Below, one piece after another: positions 46,834 to 55,461 of a DNA stretch of 64,000 nucleotides; positions within the stretch are counted from its first letter, which is position 1; each line of letters starts with the position of its first letter. The notes under the pieces are model-generated. The model did no database searches and was not told where the DNA came from. It saw nothing but the letters and a program-made list of their open reading frames with translations. The DNA is from Alcaligenes faecalis (lineage in GTDB: Bacteria; Pseudomonadota; Gammaproteobacteria; Burkholderiales; Burkholderiaceae_B), in the NCBI RefSeq assembly GCF_009497775.1, contig NZ_CP031012.1:2232001-2296000 (forward strand). Direction: 5' to 3'. A program made the translations under genes and the position numbers.

Positions 46834-48006
46834 TCACTGACGTTCGATAATCATGGCCACTCCCTCACTACCGCCATGACACATGGTGACCAGAGCATAT
46901 CGCCCCTGGATACGCTGCAACTCGTGCAAAGCCTTCACCACCAGTGCCGCTCCTGTCGCCCCCAAAGGGTGCCCCATACTGATACTGCCGCCATTCGGGT
47001 TGACGCGCTCCGGATCAAAATCCAGTTCTTTGGCAACGGCGCAAACCTGTGCTGCAAAAGCCTCATTGGACTCGATCACATCAATATCGCTTACCGACAG
47101 TCCCGCTCGCTTGAGCGCCAGGCGAGTCGCGGGCACCGGCCCCATTCCCGCAAATTGTGGATCCACGCCCGCATGTGCCCAGGAGCGCAGCTTGCCCATG
47201 GGCTTCAAACCTTTACGGCGCGCCTGCCCCTCTTCCATCATCAGCACCACCGCCGCCGCATCGGCCAAGCCCAGGATATTACCGGCCGTCACCGTTCCCC
47301 CGTCGCTCTGGAAAATAGGCTTCAAGGCGGCAAGCTGCTCCAGACTGCCATCATGCCGAACACGCTCATCCTGCTCGAAGGCAATCCCATCGGGGGCCAC
47401 CACAGGGACGATCTGCTCTTCAAAGTAACCATTTTCAATGGCACGAAGTGCTCTACGGTGCGACTCCAGGGCTAACTGATCCTGTTCGCAACGAGACACA
47501 CCATACTTTCTGGCGACATTCTCTCCCGTCACCCCCACATGCTCCCGAGTTAAGGGGCTGATGAAAATTTCCGACAATACATCGACCAAGGCCACATTAC
47601 CCATGCGGCTCCCCCAGCGCTGGCTTGTCGCCATATACGGCATTCGACTGGTGCTTTCCACGCCGCCCGCCAAGGCCACGCTGGCCTCACCCAATACAAT
47701 CGCTTGCGCTGCCGAAATAATGGCTTGCAAACCGGAGGCACACAAACGGTTCACGCTCATGGCAACCGCCTCATGAGCGACTCCTGCTTTCATGGAGGCG
47801 GCCCGCGGCAAATAGATATCCTGGGGCTCGGTCAGCACCACCTGCCCCATCACCACCTGCTCCACCTCCGAGGCCGATGCTCCGCTTCTGCCCAACACTG
47901 CCTGCATGACCGCAGCCCCCATCTCAACGGGTGGGACACTCCGTAAGGCGCCGCCGAAATTACCGAAAGCGGTTCGACACCCCTGAACCAGGACGACTTC
48001 TTGCAT
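46834..48006 (-). CDS. Thiolase (acetyl-CoA C-acyltransferase family), copy 1
   Basis: 390 residues. Nucleophile Cys89 in NRLCASGLQ, NEAFAAQ near residue 313 and the His motif GHPLGATGAA near residue 345. The C-terminal active-site loop reads TMCHGGSEGVA where most thiolases have CxGGGxG, so one Gly is Ser. Ribosome site GGAG lies before the ATG at 48006. It is a paralogue of the next gene upstream and lies alone on its own transcript, with no adjacent reductase or CoA-transferase. Either acetoacetyl-CoA or longer 3-ketoacyl-CoA could be the substrate. Confidence 0.92.
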   Translation of the reverse strand: MQEVVLVQGCRTAFGNFGGALRSVPPVEMGAAVMQAVLGRSGASASEVEQVVMGQVVLTEPQDIYLPRAASMKAGVAHEAVAMSVNRLCASGLQAIISAAQAIVLGEASVALAGGVESTSRMPYMATSQRWGSRMGNVALVDVLSEIFISPLTREHVGVTGENVARKYGVSRCEQDQLALESHRRALRAIENGYFEEQIVPVVAPDGIAFEQDERVRHDGSLEQLAALKPIFQSDGGTVTAGNILGLADAAAVVLMMEEGQARRKGLKPMGKLRSWAHAGVDPQFAGMGPVPATRLALKRAGLSVSDIDVIESNEAFAAQVCAVAKELDFDPERVNPNGGSISMGHPLGATGAALVVKALHELQRIQGRYALVTMCHGGSEGVAMIIERQ

Positions 48007-48174
48007 ACGAATCTCCTTTTATTCTGACGAGAGAAAACAAGGGCTTCATGCTCAGCCACACAAGCCACGCATTACTTTTAAAACAATTCGATGCAATTGG
48101 CCGGATGCTTAGGGCCCGCTACAAAAACAAATAATCAAGTCGGCGTTTTTATAAGATTTACTTGTATATGCCGC

Positions 48175-48212
48175 AAAAAAAGCCGGAAAGTGGTTTGAAA
48201 CCACTTCCGGCT
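48175..48212 (-). terminator. Terminator after the second thiolase
   Basis: A 15-bp stem with a single bulged A (48181-48212) is followed on the minus strand by seven T. It lies 46 nt after the stop of the upstream thiolase. Confidence 0.9.
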
Positions 48213-48257
48213 TTCTGGCTCTCCAAACCAAACTTGGAGAGGGACTATCCGCAAGGC

Positions 48258-49439
48258 TTAGGGGCGCTCGAAAATCGCTGCAATGCCCTGCCCGCCACCA
48301 ATACACATGGTGACCAGCGCGTAACGACCTTGAACGCGCTGCAATTCATGCAAAGCCTTGACGGTAATGGCCGCGCCGGTCGCCCCAATGGGGTGACCCA
48401 GGCTGATACCGCTACCGTTGGGGTTCACACGAGCCGGGTCCAGACCCAATTCACGCACGACCGCGCAAGCTTGGGCGGCGAAGGCTTCGTTGGACTCGAT
48501 CACATCCAGATCCGACACGCTCAAACCGGCACGCTCCAGCGCCAGACGGGTTGCGGGCACAGGACCAATCCCCATAATGCTGGGATCCACACCAGCATGG
48601 CCCCAGGAGACCAGCTTGGCCAATGGCTTCAGCCCACGTTGACGCGCTTCTTCCGCGCACATCAGCAAGACAGCGGCCGCACCGTCATTCAAGCCCGAGG
48701 CATTCCCCGCCGTCACACTGCCGCCTTCGGGCAGGAACACGGGTTTCAGACCGGTAAAGTTCTCCATCGTGGCATCAAGACGTACGTGCTCGTCCTGATC
48801 AAACACGATCTCACCCTTACGGCTTTTCTGGATGATGGGCACGATCTGCTCTTTAAAGTAGCCTTGCTCGATCGCGCGACGTGCACGCTGGTGCGATTCC
48901 AGCGCCAGCTCGTCCTGGTCGGCACGGGTCACGCCGTATTGGCGCGCCACGTTTTCAGCCGTAATACCCATATGAACGCGATCAAAAGGATCGGTCAGCG
49001 CGCCGGTCATCATGTCCATCATGACCGAGTCACCCATGCGGGCGCCCCAGCGATGAGCGCTGGACATATAAGGGGCGCGGCTCATGCTTTCTGCACCGCC
49101 TGCCAGGGCTACCTTGGCATCACCCACCAGAATGCCCTGCGCGGCCGACACAATGGCCTGCAGACCAGAGCCACACAAACGGTTGACGTTCATGGCTGGT
49201 GTTCCGTGTCCCACGCCCGCCTGCACCGAGGCCACACGCGACAAATACATATCGCGCGGCTCGGTCTGAATGACCTGCCCCATCACCACATGTTGAACGT
49301 CTGCCGCCGATACGCCACTTCTGTCCAGTACCGCGCGCAACACCGTAGCCCCCATCTCGATTGGCGACACATTCTTCAGCCCACCACCAAAATCACCAAT
49401 CGCCGTACGGCATGCCTGGACTACAACCACTTCTTTCAT
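48258..49439 (-). CDS. Thiolase (acetyl-CoA C-acetyltransferase family), copy 2
   Basis: 393 residues from the ATG at 49439-49437; a longer frame upstream is rejected. Cys89 in NRLCGSGLQ, His in GHPIGATGAA near residue 350 and the canonical loop TMCIGGGQGIA near residue 378 are intact, so it is probably the fully normal enzyme of the pair. It shares long stretches with copy 1, for example VGPVPATRLAL-type and IDVIESNEAFAAQ segments, plus a similar ribosome-site leader. The leader reads GGAGATTCATATG versus GGAGATTCGTATG in copy 1. Confidence 0.93.
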   Translation of the reverse strand: MKEVVVVQACRTAIGDFGGGLKNVSPIEMGATVLRAVLDRSGVSAADVQHVVMGQVIQTEPRDMYLSRVASVQAGVGHGTPAMNVNRLCGSGLQAIVSAAQGILVGDAKVALAGGAESMSRAPYMSSAHRWGARMGDSVMMDMMTGALTDPFDRVHMGITAENVARQYGVTRADQDELALESHQRARRAIEQGYFKEQIVPIIQKSRKGEIVFDQDEHVRLDATMENFTGLKPVFLPEGGSVTAGNASGLNDGAAAVLLMCAEEARQRGLKPLAKLVSWGHAGVDPSIMGIGPVPATRLALERAGLSVSDLDVIESNEAFAAQACAVVRELGLDPARVNPNGSGISLGHPIGATGAAITVKALHELQRVQGRYALVTMCIGGGQGIAAIFERP

Positions 49440-49632
49440 ATGAATCTCCCTCAATCCCATTGGGATATGATGACCAGCATAAAAAAGCCAAGCTGACAAA
49501 AACGTCCACTCGAATATACACGGCTGCCATGGAAAACCATAAAGCAGACACAAAGACCGTAATTCGCAGTATGGTTTGATACCTTACCCACAAGACACGT
49601 TCTTGATAACCCTTTTTATAGGATTCCCCCTC

Positions 49633-50094
49633 ATGTACGAGCGTATCCTGGTATGCACTGACGGCTCAGAACTGTCCGCCCACGCTGTCACCCATGCCCT
49701 GAACCTGGCCAAAACCAGCGGCGCCAAATTGCTGGCCCTGCGCGTCATTCCGCGCTATCGCCAAAGCTACCTGGAGGGCGGCCCCATTATTGATCAGAAG
49801 CTCGATAGCCGTATCGAAGCCTCCTGGGTAGAGCACGCGCAATCCGAGCTGGCCGCCGTCAAGCAAGCCGGTAAAGACATTGGTGTGTCGGTCAAGGGTC
49901 TGGTGGTGAAATCGGAACTGGTGGCCGATGCCATTATTTCTACCGCCGAAAAACAAAATGCCGACCTGATCGTCATGTCCTCGCATGGCCGCAAAGGCTA
50001 CAAACGCCTGCTTTTGGGCAGCGAAACACAGCACGTTCTGACCTACTCGGAAATCCCCGTACTGGTTATCCGCAAGAAAGCCAAGAAAAAATAA
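49633..50094 (+). CDS. Universal stress protein, UspA family
   Basis: 153 residues from the ATG at 49633 (MYERILVCTDGSELSAHAV); upstream in-frame codons are not family-like. The ATP-binding type motif G-2x-G-9x-GS appears as SSHGRKGYKRLLLGSETQHVL near residue 120, so this member probably binds ATP. Divergent from the second thiolase over 190 bp. Confidence 0.92.
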   Translation: MYERILVCTDGSELSAHAVTHALNLAKTSGAKLLALRVIPRYRQSYLEGGPIIDQKLDSRIEASWVEHAQSELAAVKQAGKDIGVSVKGLVVKSELVADAIISTAEKQNADLIVMSSHGRKGYKRLLLGSETQHVLTYSEIPVLVIRKKAKKK

Positions 50095-50110
50095 AACGTG
50101 GCCAGGCATC

Positions 50111-50138
50111 AAAACGCAAACTTCGGTTTGCGTTTTTT
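50111..50138 (+). terminator. Terminator of the universal stress protein gene
   Basis: An 11-bp perfect stem with a TTCG tetraloop (50122-50125) and a T-run to 50138, 16 nt after the stop. Confidence 0.95.
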
Positions 50139-50155
50139 ATTCTCAGGAGCCCCGC

Positions 50156-50941
50156 ATGAACATCAGCACACAGGAAAAACGCCGCCGTTTTCGAGCCTTG
50201 CATGAAAGCGGCTTACTGATTTTGCCCAACCCTTGGGACATAGGTGGTGCCAAGCGGCTGGAACGGCTAGGCGCAAAGGCGATTGCCAGCAGCAGCGCTG
50301 CTTTTGCCTGGTCAAACGGATTGGAAGATTTTGAGGTGGGTCGGGATGCCCTGTTGGCGCATCTGCGAGAACTGGCCGCCAGCACGGATTTGCCACTGAA
50401 CGCCGACTTTGAAAACGGCTTTGCCGATGAGCCGGAACAAGTCGCGGACAATGTCCGCCTGGCCATTGAAACCGGCATTGCAGGTTTGTCCATTGAAGAT
50501 CGTCATGGAGACGAGCTGTACGAGCTGGATCTGGCTGTCGCCCGCATACAGGCTGCCAAGCAAGCCATCCTTAACAGTGGCGAGGACGTGCTGTTAATAG
50601 GCCGCAGCGAAGGCATGCTGATTGGCGCACTGGATCTGGAGCAAACCATAGCCCGGCTGCAAGCCTTTGCCCAGGCCGGTGCCGATGTGGTCTACGCCCC
50701 CGGTTTACGCGAGCTGGACGATATTGCCCAGGTGGTCCAGGCACTGGCACCTACGCCCGTGAATGTGCTGCTGATTCATCCGGGACTGAACGTGCCTGAT
50801 TTGGCCGCCATTGGCGTACGCCGGGTCAGCACAGGCTCACAACTGGCTCTGGCCACCTGGAACCGCTTTGAAGAGGCCAGCCTGCAGCTGCTGGAACAAG
50901 GGCATCTGCCGCCCACCCAAGCCCATCGCCGCTGGTCCTGA
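50156..50941 (+). CDS. Isocitrate lyase/PEP mutase family protein
   Basis: 261 residues with AGGAG 6 nt before the ATG. TIM-barrel fold of the PEP-mutase superfamily: LHESGLLILPNPWDIGGAKRL at the start, AIASSSAAFAWSNG near residue 42, metal-binding NADFENGFAD near residue 82, and SIEDRHGDELYEL near residue 115. The KKCGH catalytic loop of isocitrate lyase is missing, so it is not a true isocitrate lyase. Members of this branch include phosphonopyruvate-type hydrolases and oxaloacetate decarboxylases; reaction unassigned. Confidence 0.85.
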   Translation: MNISTQEKRRRFRALHESGLLILPNPWDIGGAKRLERLGAKAIASSSAAFAWSNGLEDFEVGRDALLAHLRELAASTDLPLNADFENGFADEPEQVADNVRLAIETGIAGLSIEDRHGDELYELDLAVARIQAAKQAILNSGEDVLLIGRSEGMLIGALDLEQTIARLQAFAQAGADVVYAPGLRELDDIAQVVQALAPTPVNVLLIHPGLNVPDLAAIGVRRVSTGSQLALATWNRFEEASLQLLEQGHLPPTQAHRRWS

Positions 50942-50958
50942 TGCACAACAAGCAGGCA

Positions 50959-50995
50959 TAAAAAAAGCGCAAGCTGCGAGGCTTGCGCTTTTTAA
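50959..50995. terminator. Bidirectional terminator
   Basis: A 13-bp stem (50962-50974 with 50981-50993), 6-nt loop and A/T runs on both sides. Serves the PEP-mutase-family gene on plus and the 46-codon gene on minus. Confidence 0.9.
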
Positions 50996-51010
50996 CCCTT
51001 CAGTCAGAAC

Positions 51011-51151
51011 TTAGCTGTCCTGAGCCTGGTCGCTGGACGCGTCCACTTTGGCTTCCTGATCGGTTTCTACAACTGCTTTCTTGGGAGCCACCCAATTCAG
51101 GGGCTCGACCTCAAAGGCTTGTTTACGACGTACTGGTTTCGATTTGCTCAC
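51011..51151 (-). CDS. Small basic/acidic hypothetical protein, 46 residues
   Basis: Starts with GTG at 51151-51149, with AGGAG 6 nt upstream, and ends at TAA 51011. The product begins MSKSKPVRRKQAFEVEPLNW, a basic head, then VAPKKAVVETD and an acidic Asp/Ser/Gln tail. No membrane segment or Cys. It has a near-consensus promoter, a leader hairpin and a terminator 17 nt downstream, so it is very likely a real expressed gene. Function unknown; it could be a small nucleic-acid- or protein-binding factor. Codon use resembles the neighbours. Confidence 0.75.
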   Translation of the reverse strand: MSKSKPVRRKQAFEVEPLNWVAPKKAVVETDQEAKVDASSDQAQDS

Positions 51152-51177
51152 GAATAACTCCTGCTCAATATCGACAG

Positions 51178-51199
51178 GGGGCGCTGCCCTTAGCGCCCC
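51178..51199 (-). promoter_or_regulatory. 5'-leader hairpin of the 46-codon gene
   Basis: GGGGCGCT and AGCGCCCC (51178-51185 with 51192-51199) form an 8-bp GC stem with a 6-nt loop. It begins within a few bases of the predicted transcript start, a placement that protects mRNA 5' ends. Confidence 0.6.
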
Positions 51200-51208
51200 G
51201 ATTTCTTT

Positions 51209-51237
51209 ATTATATCAATGATTAGACCACAAATCAA
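51209..51237 (-). promoter_or_regulatory. Near-consensus sigma-70 promoter of the 46-codon gene
   Basis: TTGATT (51237-51232), 17 bp, TATAAT (51214-51209) on the minus strand. The predicted leader is about 50 nt. Confidence 0.8.
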
Positions 51238-51437
51238 TTTTGACTATTACATGAGCACATTATGGATGCAAATTAGGCGACGTTAGAACAAGATAAAGAC
51301 AATTTGAAACAGGTCTTTTTCATAGACAATTCAGGCCAAAACAACTGCCCTGAATACGTCGCGACTCACACAGACCCAAGGCACCCTTAAAAACTCACTT
51401 TTCACAAATTTGAGCACAACAATAAAGAGACAATGGC

Positions 51438-52331
51438 ATGCACGATTTACGCCCCACCGATAATCTGGATCGCTCCTTGCGCTGCTTTTTACGCATTGCC
51501 CAATTAGGCTCGGTCAGCAAAGCGGCTGATGATTTGGGACAAAGCCAATCCAGCCTGAGTAAACAATTAAGCTCGCTGGAACAAAGCCTGGGCCAGACCC
51601 TGTTTACCCGCACCGGACGCGGAGTCAGCCTGAATGATGCGGGCGAACTGCTGCGCCAAGCGATCGAGCCCGCCTATAGCCGCATTGACAGTGCCATCCA
51701 TGCTGTACGCCGGGATCACGGGGTCAATTCAGGCACCGTGCGGCTGGCCACCGTGCATACCTTGAGCTACTACTTCATGTCCGACGTGGCTGCCGCTTTC
51801 ATGAGCTCGCACCCTGGCGTGAATCTGTCCTTGTTGGGACGCAGCTCGCCCGAGGTGGTGGCTTTGGTGGAAAGCGGCAAGGCCGATGTGGGTTTTGTGT
51901 ACGACTCGGCGGTGGACTGTGGTGGGCTGATCTCGCACACCTTGTTTGACGATCAAATGTGCTGCATCTCCGCCCGGCAGGAGCCCTTTCCCAATGCAGA
52001 TTTAAGCCACCAGGCCTTGCGCCTGATCGGCTTTCCGCCCCACTACGCCCTGCGCCGCATGATTCATAGCAGCGGTCTGCATCCCGAATTTGTGGCGGAA
52101 GTTGAAACCATAGATGCCATGTTGCGGCTGGTGGCTTCAGGATTGGGGGACTGTATCTTGCCCAGCCGCATTCCCGACAGCCTGTTGCACGAACACAATC
52201 TGTACAAGTACCCAATTGAGCAACCCACTCTGCAACGCCGGGTTGTGGCGATCTTGCGGGCAGACCGGGATCCCCAAGCCCTGACCTCGCGGCTATTGGA
52301 ATGTGCTTTACGCACAGCTCAAAGCCTGTAG
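51438..52331 (+). CDS. LysR-family transcriptional regulator
   Basis: 297 residues. N-terminal winged helix (LRCFLRIAQLGSVSKAADDLGQSQSSLSKQL, about 15-45) and a periplasmic-binding-like effector domain from about 95. It stands alone: the gene to its left is the small divergent gene and to its right the convergent decarboxylase, so its target is unclear. An inverted repeat ATTCAGG-N13-CCTGAAT (51329-51355) in the upstream region could be its own site. Confidence 0.9.
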   Translation: MHDLRPTDNLDRSLRCFLRIAQLGSVSKAADDLGQSQSSLSKQLSSLEQSLGQTLFTRTGRGVSLNDAGELLRQAIEPAYSRIDSAIHAVRRDHGVNSGTVRLATVHTLSYYFMSDVAAAFMSSHPGVNLSLLGRSSPEVVALVESGKADVGFVYDSAVDCGGLISHTLFDDQMCCISARQEPFPNADLSHQALRLIGFPPHYALRRMIHSSGLHPEFVAEVETIDAMLRLVASGLGDCILPSRIPDSLLHEHNLYKYPIEQPTLQRRVVAILRADRDPQALTSRLLECALRTAQSL

Positions 52332-52385
52332 CAAGAATCTGCAACAAGAACCCACCACAATGGTTCGTCTCAGATAAACAGCCAT

Positions 52386-52465
52386 AAAAAACGGGCCTGA
52401 TGAAAGACACTTCAAGTCTGGATATTTTCCAGAATCCTGAAGCGCCATCACCAGGCCCGTTTGCT
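52386..52465. terminator. Compound stem-loop ending the decarboxylase (and possibly LysR) transcript
   Basis: AAACGGGCCTG (52389-52399) pairs perfectly with CAGGCCCGTTT (52452-52462). The 52-nt interior contains a second hairpin TCTGGA/TCCAGA. On the minus strand it is followed by a T-run, as expected for the decarboxylase ending at 52521. Confidence 0.65.
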
Positions 52466-52520
52466 TTCCTGCTCTACCTCAAGGCCGACTCCCTGCCCCG
52501 GCCTTGGATAGCAAGCTGCT

Positions 52521-54788
52521 TTACTGTGCCACGCAATCCACGTAGTAACGCTTCTGACCGGAGGCATCCACCTCTTCCACAAAACCGTGGATATCCGTAC
52601 CAAAGCCAGGGCACTGGCGATGCAGTTCACGCGAGAACTTCAGGAAATCCACAATCGTCTTGTTGAAGGCTTCGCCAGGAATCAAGAGCGGAATACCGGG
52701 TGGGTAAGGCGTGATCAGGTTGGTCGTCACGCGACCTTCCAACTGATCAATCTCGACCCGCTCAGTGCGACGCTGCGCGATGCAGGCAAAAGCATCAGCC
52801 GGACGCATGACAGGCACCACATCCGACAGGTACATATCGGTCATCAGGCGGGCAATGTCGTGCTTGGCGTACAACTGGTGCACGTGCTGGCACAAATCGC
52901 GCAAGCCCATTTCCTCGTAGCAAGGATACTGGCGCGCAAACTGCGGCAGAACACGCCAGACAGGCAGGTTGCGGTCGTAATCATCCTTGAACTGCTGCAG
53001 CGCGGTCACCAGAGAATTCCAGCGGCCTTTGGTAATGCCGATGGTGAACATGATGAAGAAGCTGTACAGGCCAATCTTCTCCACGATCACGCCACGTTGC
53101 GCCAGGAACTTGGTCACAATGGAAGCCGGGATACCGGTTTCACCAAAGGTGCCCGTCAGATCCAGACCGGGGGTAACAATGGTTGCCTTGATCGGGTCCA
53201 GCATATTGAAGCCATCAGCCAGTGGGCCAAAGCCGTGCCATTCGCTGTGCTCCACATCATCCGTGATGATCCAGTCCTCAGGCTTGCCCACACCGTCTTC
53301 TGCCAGTGTTGGCGGGCCCCAGACCTTGAACCACCAGTCGTCCTCATCAAACTGAGACTCGACCTTGCGCATGGCACGGCGGAAGTCCAGGGCTTCAATA
53401 ATGCTTTCCTCAACCAGCACACGACCACCGGGTGGCTCCATCATGGCAGCAGCCACGTCGCAGGACGCAATAATCGCGTACTGCGGGCTGGTGCTGGTGT
53501 GCATCAGATAGGCTTCATTGAACAAATGACGATCCAGGCTACGGGTGACCGAGTCCTGCGCCAGCACGTGGCTGGCCTGGCTCAAACCGGCCAGCAGCTT
53601 GTGCGTGGACTGGGTGGAGAACACCAATGTCTCTTGAGGACGTGGGCGGTTCTTGCCCATGGCATGGAACTGGCCGTAGAACGGGTGGAAAGCGGCGTGC
53701 GGAATCCAGGCCTCGTCAAAGTGCAGCACTTCCACGTAACCGTCCACGGCATTCTTGATCACCTGGGTGTCGTAAATAATGCCGTCGTAGGTGGACTGGG
53801 TCAGCGTCAACACGCGAGGTTTGACCGTATCGGCATCCAGATGCGAGAGCAAGGGATGCTTGCGGATCTTCTCGCGAATGGTCTCGATATCAAATTCGCT
53901 GCGTGCAATTGGACCAATAATCCCGAAGTGGTTGCGCGTAGGACGCAGAAACACGGGGATGGCGCCTGTCATCACAATGCTGTGCAGGATGGACTTGTGG
54001 CAGTTGCGATCCACCACCACCACATCGCCCGGAGCTACCGCATGGTGCCAGACAATCTTGTTGCTGGTACTGGTGCCGTTGGTCACGAAAAAGCAGTGGT
54101 CGGCGTTGAAAATACGCGCGGCATTGCGTTCGCTGGCGCCAATGGCCCCGTTATGATCCAGCAGCTGGCCCAGTTCTTCCACGGCATTACACACGTCGGC
54201 GCGCAGCATGTTCTCACCAAAGAACTGGTGGAAAATCTGCCCGACCGGGCTTTTCAGAAAGGCTACGCCACCGGAGTGACCGGGGCAATGCCAGGAATAC
54301 GAACCGTCCTCGGCGTAATCGAGCAAGGCTTTCAGAAACGGCGGCTTGACGCCTTCCACATAGCTGCGCGCTTCACGCACGATGTGACGCGCCACGAACT
54401 CGGGCGTGTCCTCGAACATGTGAATAACGCCTTGCAGCTCGCGCAAGATATCGTTTGGCATATGACGAGCTGTTTTGGTCTCGCCATACACATAAATAGG
54501 TACATCGGTATTGCGACGACGCACAGCCCGAATAAAGGCACGCAGATTCACCAGCGCCGGGGCGCTGTCTCCATCTTGCGTGAACTCCTCATCATCGATG
54601 GACAAAATAAACGCGCTGGCACGACTTTGCTGCTGGGCAAATTGACTCAGATCGCCATAACTGGTGGTTCCCAACACCTCGAAGCCTTCGGCCTCGATCG
54701 CATCTGCTAATACACGAATGCTCAGACCAGACGCATTTTCAGAACGAAAATCCTCATCGATGATCACAATGGGGAATTGATATTGCAT
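52521..54788 (-). CDS. Orn/Lys/Arg decarboxylase (PLP fold type I, large inducible type)
   Basis: 755 residues. An N-terminal wing domain (about 1-130, receiver-like) is followed by the PLP domain. The Schiff-base Lys lies in FSTQSTHKLLAGLSQ near residue 385, with CPGHSGGVAFLKSPVG near residue 168 and HFDEAWIPHAAFHPFYG near residue 355. The C-terminal domain carries ITPYPPGIPLLIPGE. Produces cadaverine, putrescine or agmatine from a basic amino acid; which one cannot be settled from sequence alone. Single-gene transcript with AAGGA before the ATG and no antiporter beside it, unlike adiA/adiC-type acid-resistance loci. Confidence 0.92.
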   Translation of the reverse strand: MQYQFPIVIIDEDFRSENASGLSIRVLADAIEAEGFEVLGTTSYGDLSQFAQQQSRASAFILSIDDEEFTQDGDSAPALVNLRAFIRAVRRRNTDVPIYVYGETKTARHMPNDILRELQGVIHMFEDTPEFVARHIVREARSYVEGVKPPFLKALLDYAEDGSYSWHCPGHSGGVAFLKSPVGQIFHQFFGENMLRADVCNAVEELGQLLDHNGAIGASERNAARIFNADHCFFVTNGTSTSNKIVWHHAVAPGDVVVVDRNCHKSILHSIVMTGAIPVFLRPTRNHFGIIGPIARSEFDIETIREKIRKHPLLSHLDADTVKPRVLTLTQSTYDGIIYDTQVIKNAVDGYVEVLHFDEAWIPHAAFHPFYGQFHAMGKNRPRPQETLVFSTQSTHKLLAGLSQASHVLAQDSVTRSLDRHLFNEAYLMHTSTSPQYAIIASCDVAAAMMEPPGGRVLVEESIIEALDFRRAMRKVESQFDEDDWWFKVWGPPTLAEDGVGKPEDWIITDDVEHSEWHGFGPLADGFNMLDPIKATIVTPGLDLTGTFGETGIPASIVTKFLAQRGVIVEKIGLYSFFIMFTIGITKGRWNSLVTALQQFKDDYDRNLPVWRVLPQFARQYPCYEEMGLRDLCQHVHQLYAKHDIARLMTDMYLSDVVPVMRPADAFACIAQRRTERVEIDQLEGRVTTNLITPYPPGIPLLIPGEAFNKTIVDFLKFSRELHRQCPGFGTDIHGFVEEVDASGQKRYYVDCVAQ

Positions 54789-54897
54789 GCCATGTCCTTA
54801 ATACAAGGGAGTGCCGCAGCGGCGGCAAAAAAAGGAGGGACGTCAGTCGCTTTTGTGCAGCAGATCGTACCGGGTTTCACGTCCCATCATGTGACAC

Positions 54898-54926
54898 TTG
54901 CTTTTCCCTACGTCCTTGGGCATAAT
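54898..54926 (+). promoter_or_regulatory. Promoter of tRNA-Cys
   Basis: TTGCTT (54898-54903), 17-bp spacer, CATAAT (54921-54926). The predicted start is about 20 nt before the tRNA. Confidence 0.7.
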
Positions 54927-54952
54927 TCTACATGTCCCAGGACAAAACAAAA

Positions 54953-55026
54953 GGCGTGGTGACAGATTGGCTATGTGACGGACTGCAAATCCGTTCAGGT
55001 TGGTTCGATTCCAGCACACGCCTCCA
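54953..55026 (+). tRNA. tRNA-Cys (anticodon GCA), CCA encoded
   Basis: 74 nt with a full cloverleaf. Acceptor GGCGTG pairs with CACGCC, the short three-pair D stem ACA/TGT matches E. coli tRNA-Cys, the anticodon stem ACGGA/TCCGT encloses CTGCAAA, and the T loop is TTCGATT. Discriminator U and CCA follow, as in cysteine tRNAs. Position 7 with 66 is a G-A mismatch, so the acceptor stem has six canonical pairs. A promoter precedes it and a terminator follows at 55086. Confidence 0.95.
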
Positions 55027-55085
55027 TCTTGCTTGCATTCAAGACAGACAAAATTGGCCTTCTTTCCGGTTTTGATCACACAGAA

Positions 55086-55111
55086 AAAGTCGCCATTACG
55101 GCGATTTTTTT
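55086..55111 (+). terminator. Terminator of tRNA-Cys
   Basis: A short stem TCGCC/GGCGA (55090-55094 with 55100-55104), extended by A/T pairs, followed by seven T. It ends 85 nt after the tRNA. Confidence 0.8.
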
Positions 55112-55461
55112 ATTCCCTTTTCCTGTACAGCAAATCCTTGCACTACGCGCTGCGGCCAAGCCCTTTCATCGGTTTTGGCCCACCGTTCCAACTTGGCCTG
55201 CAATTTAACACAAGCAGGCGCGTGATCTGCGCAAAAAACCCTCTTTTTAGTGCCCTAAAAACATCAATCCGCCCACAACGCCCTTCAGGTCTTGAACCCT
55301 GACTTTGTAGCTGTTACATGCAGATGGTTTGAGGGCAAATTTATTGTCTGAAAATGTCGGTTTTTCACTACGACCTAGAACAAAGTTGAGTCCATCACGC
55401 ATCACGGCAGCCTCGTTCTTTTGGAGCAAAATGCAACGGCTGTGGTCCTAGTAAAAGTACG
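55112..55461. other. Intergenic region after tRNA-Cys without a recognisable gene
   Basis: About 350 bp with no frame carrying a ribosome site or family-like sequence. Toward its right end the frame of the neighbouring membrane-protein remnant stays open a little further upstream without a plausible start. The region may be decayed coding sequence. Confidence 0.5.
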
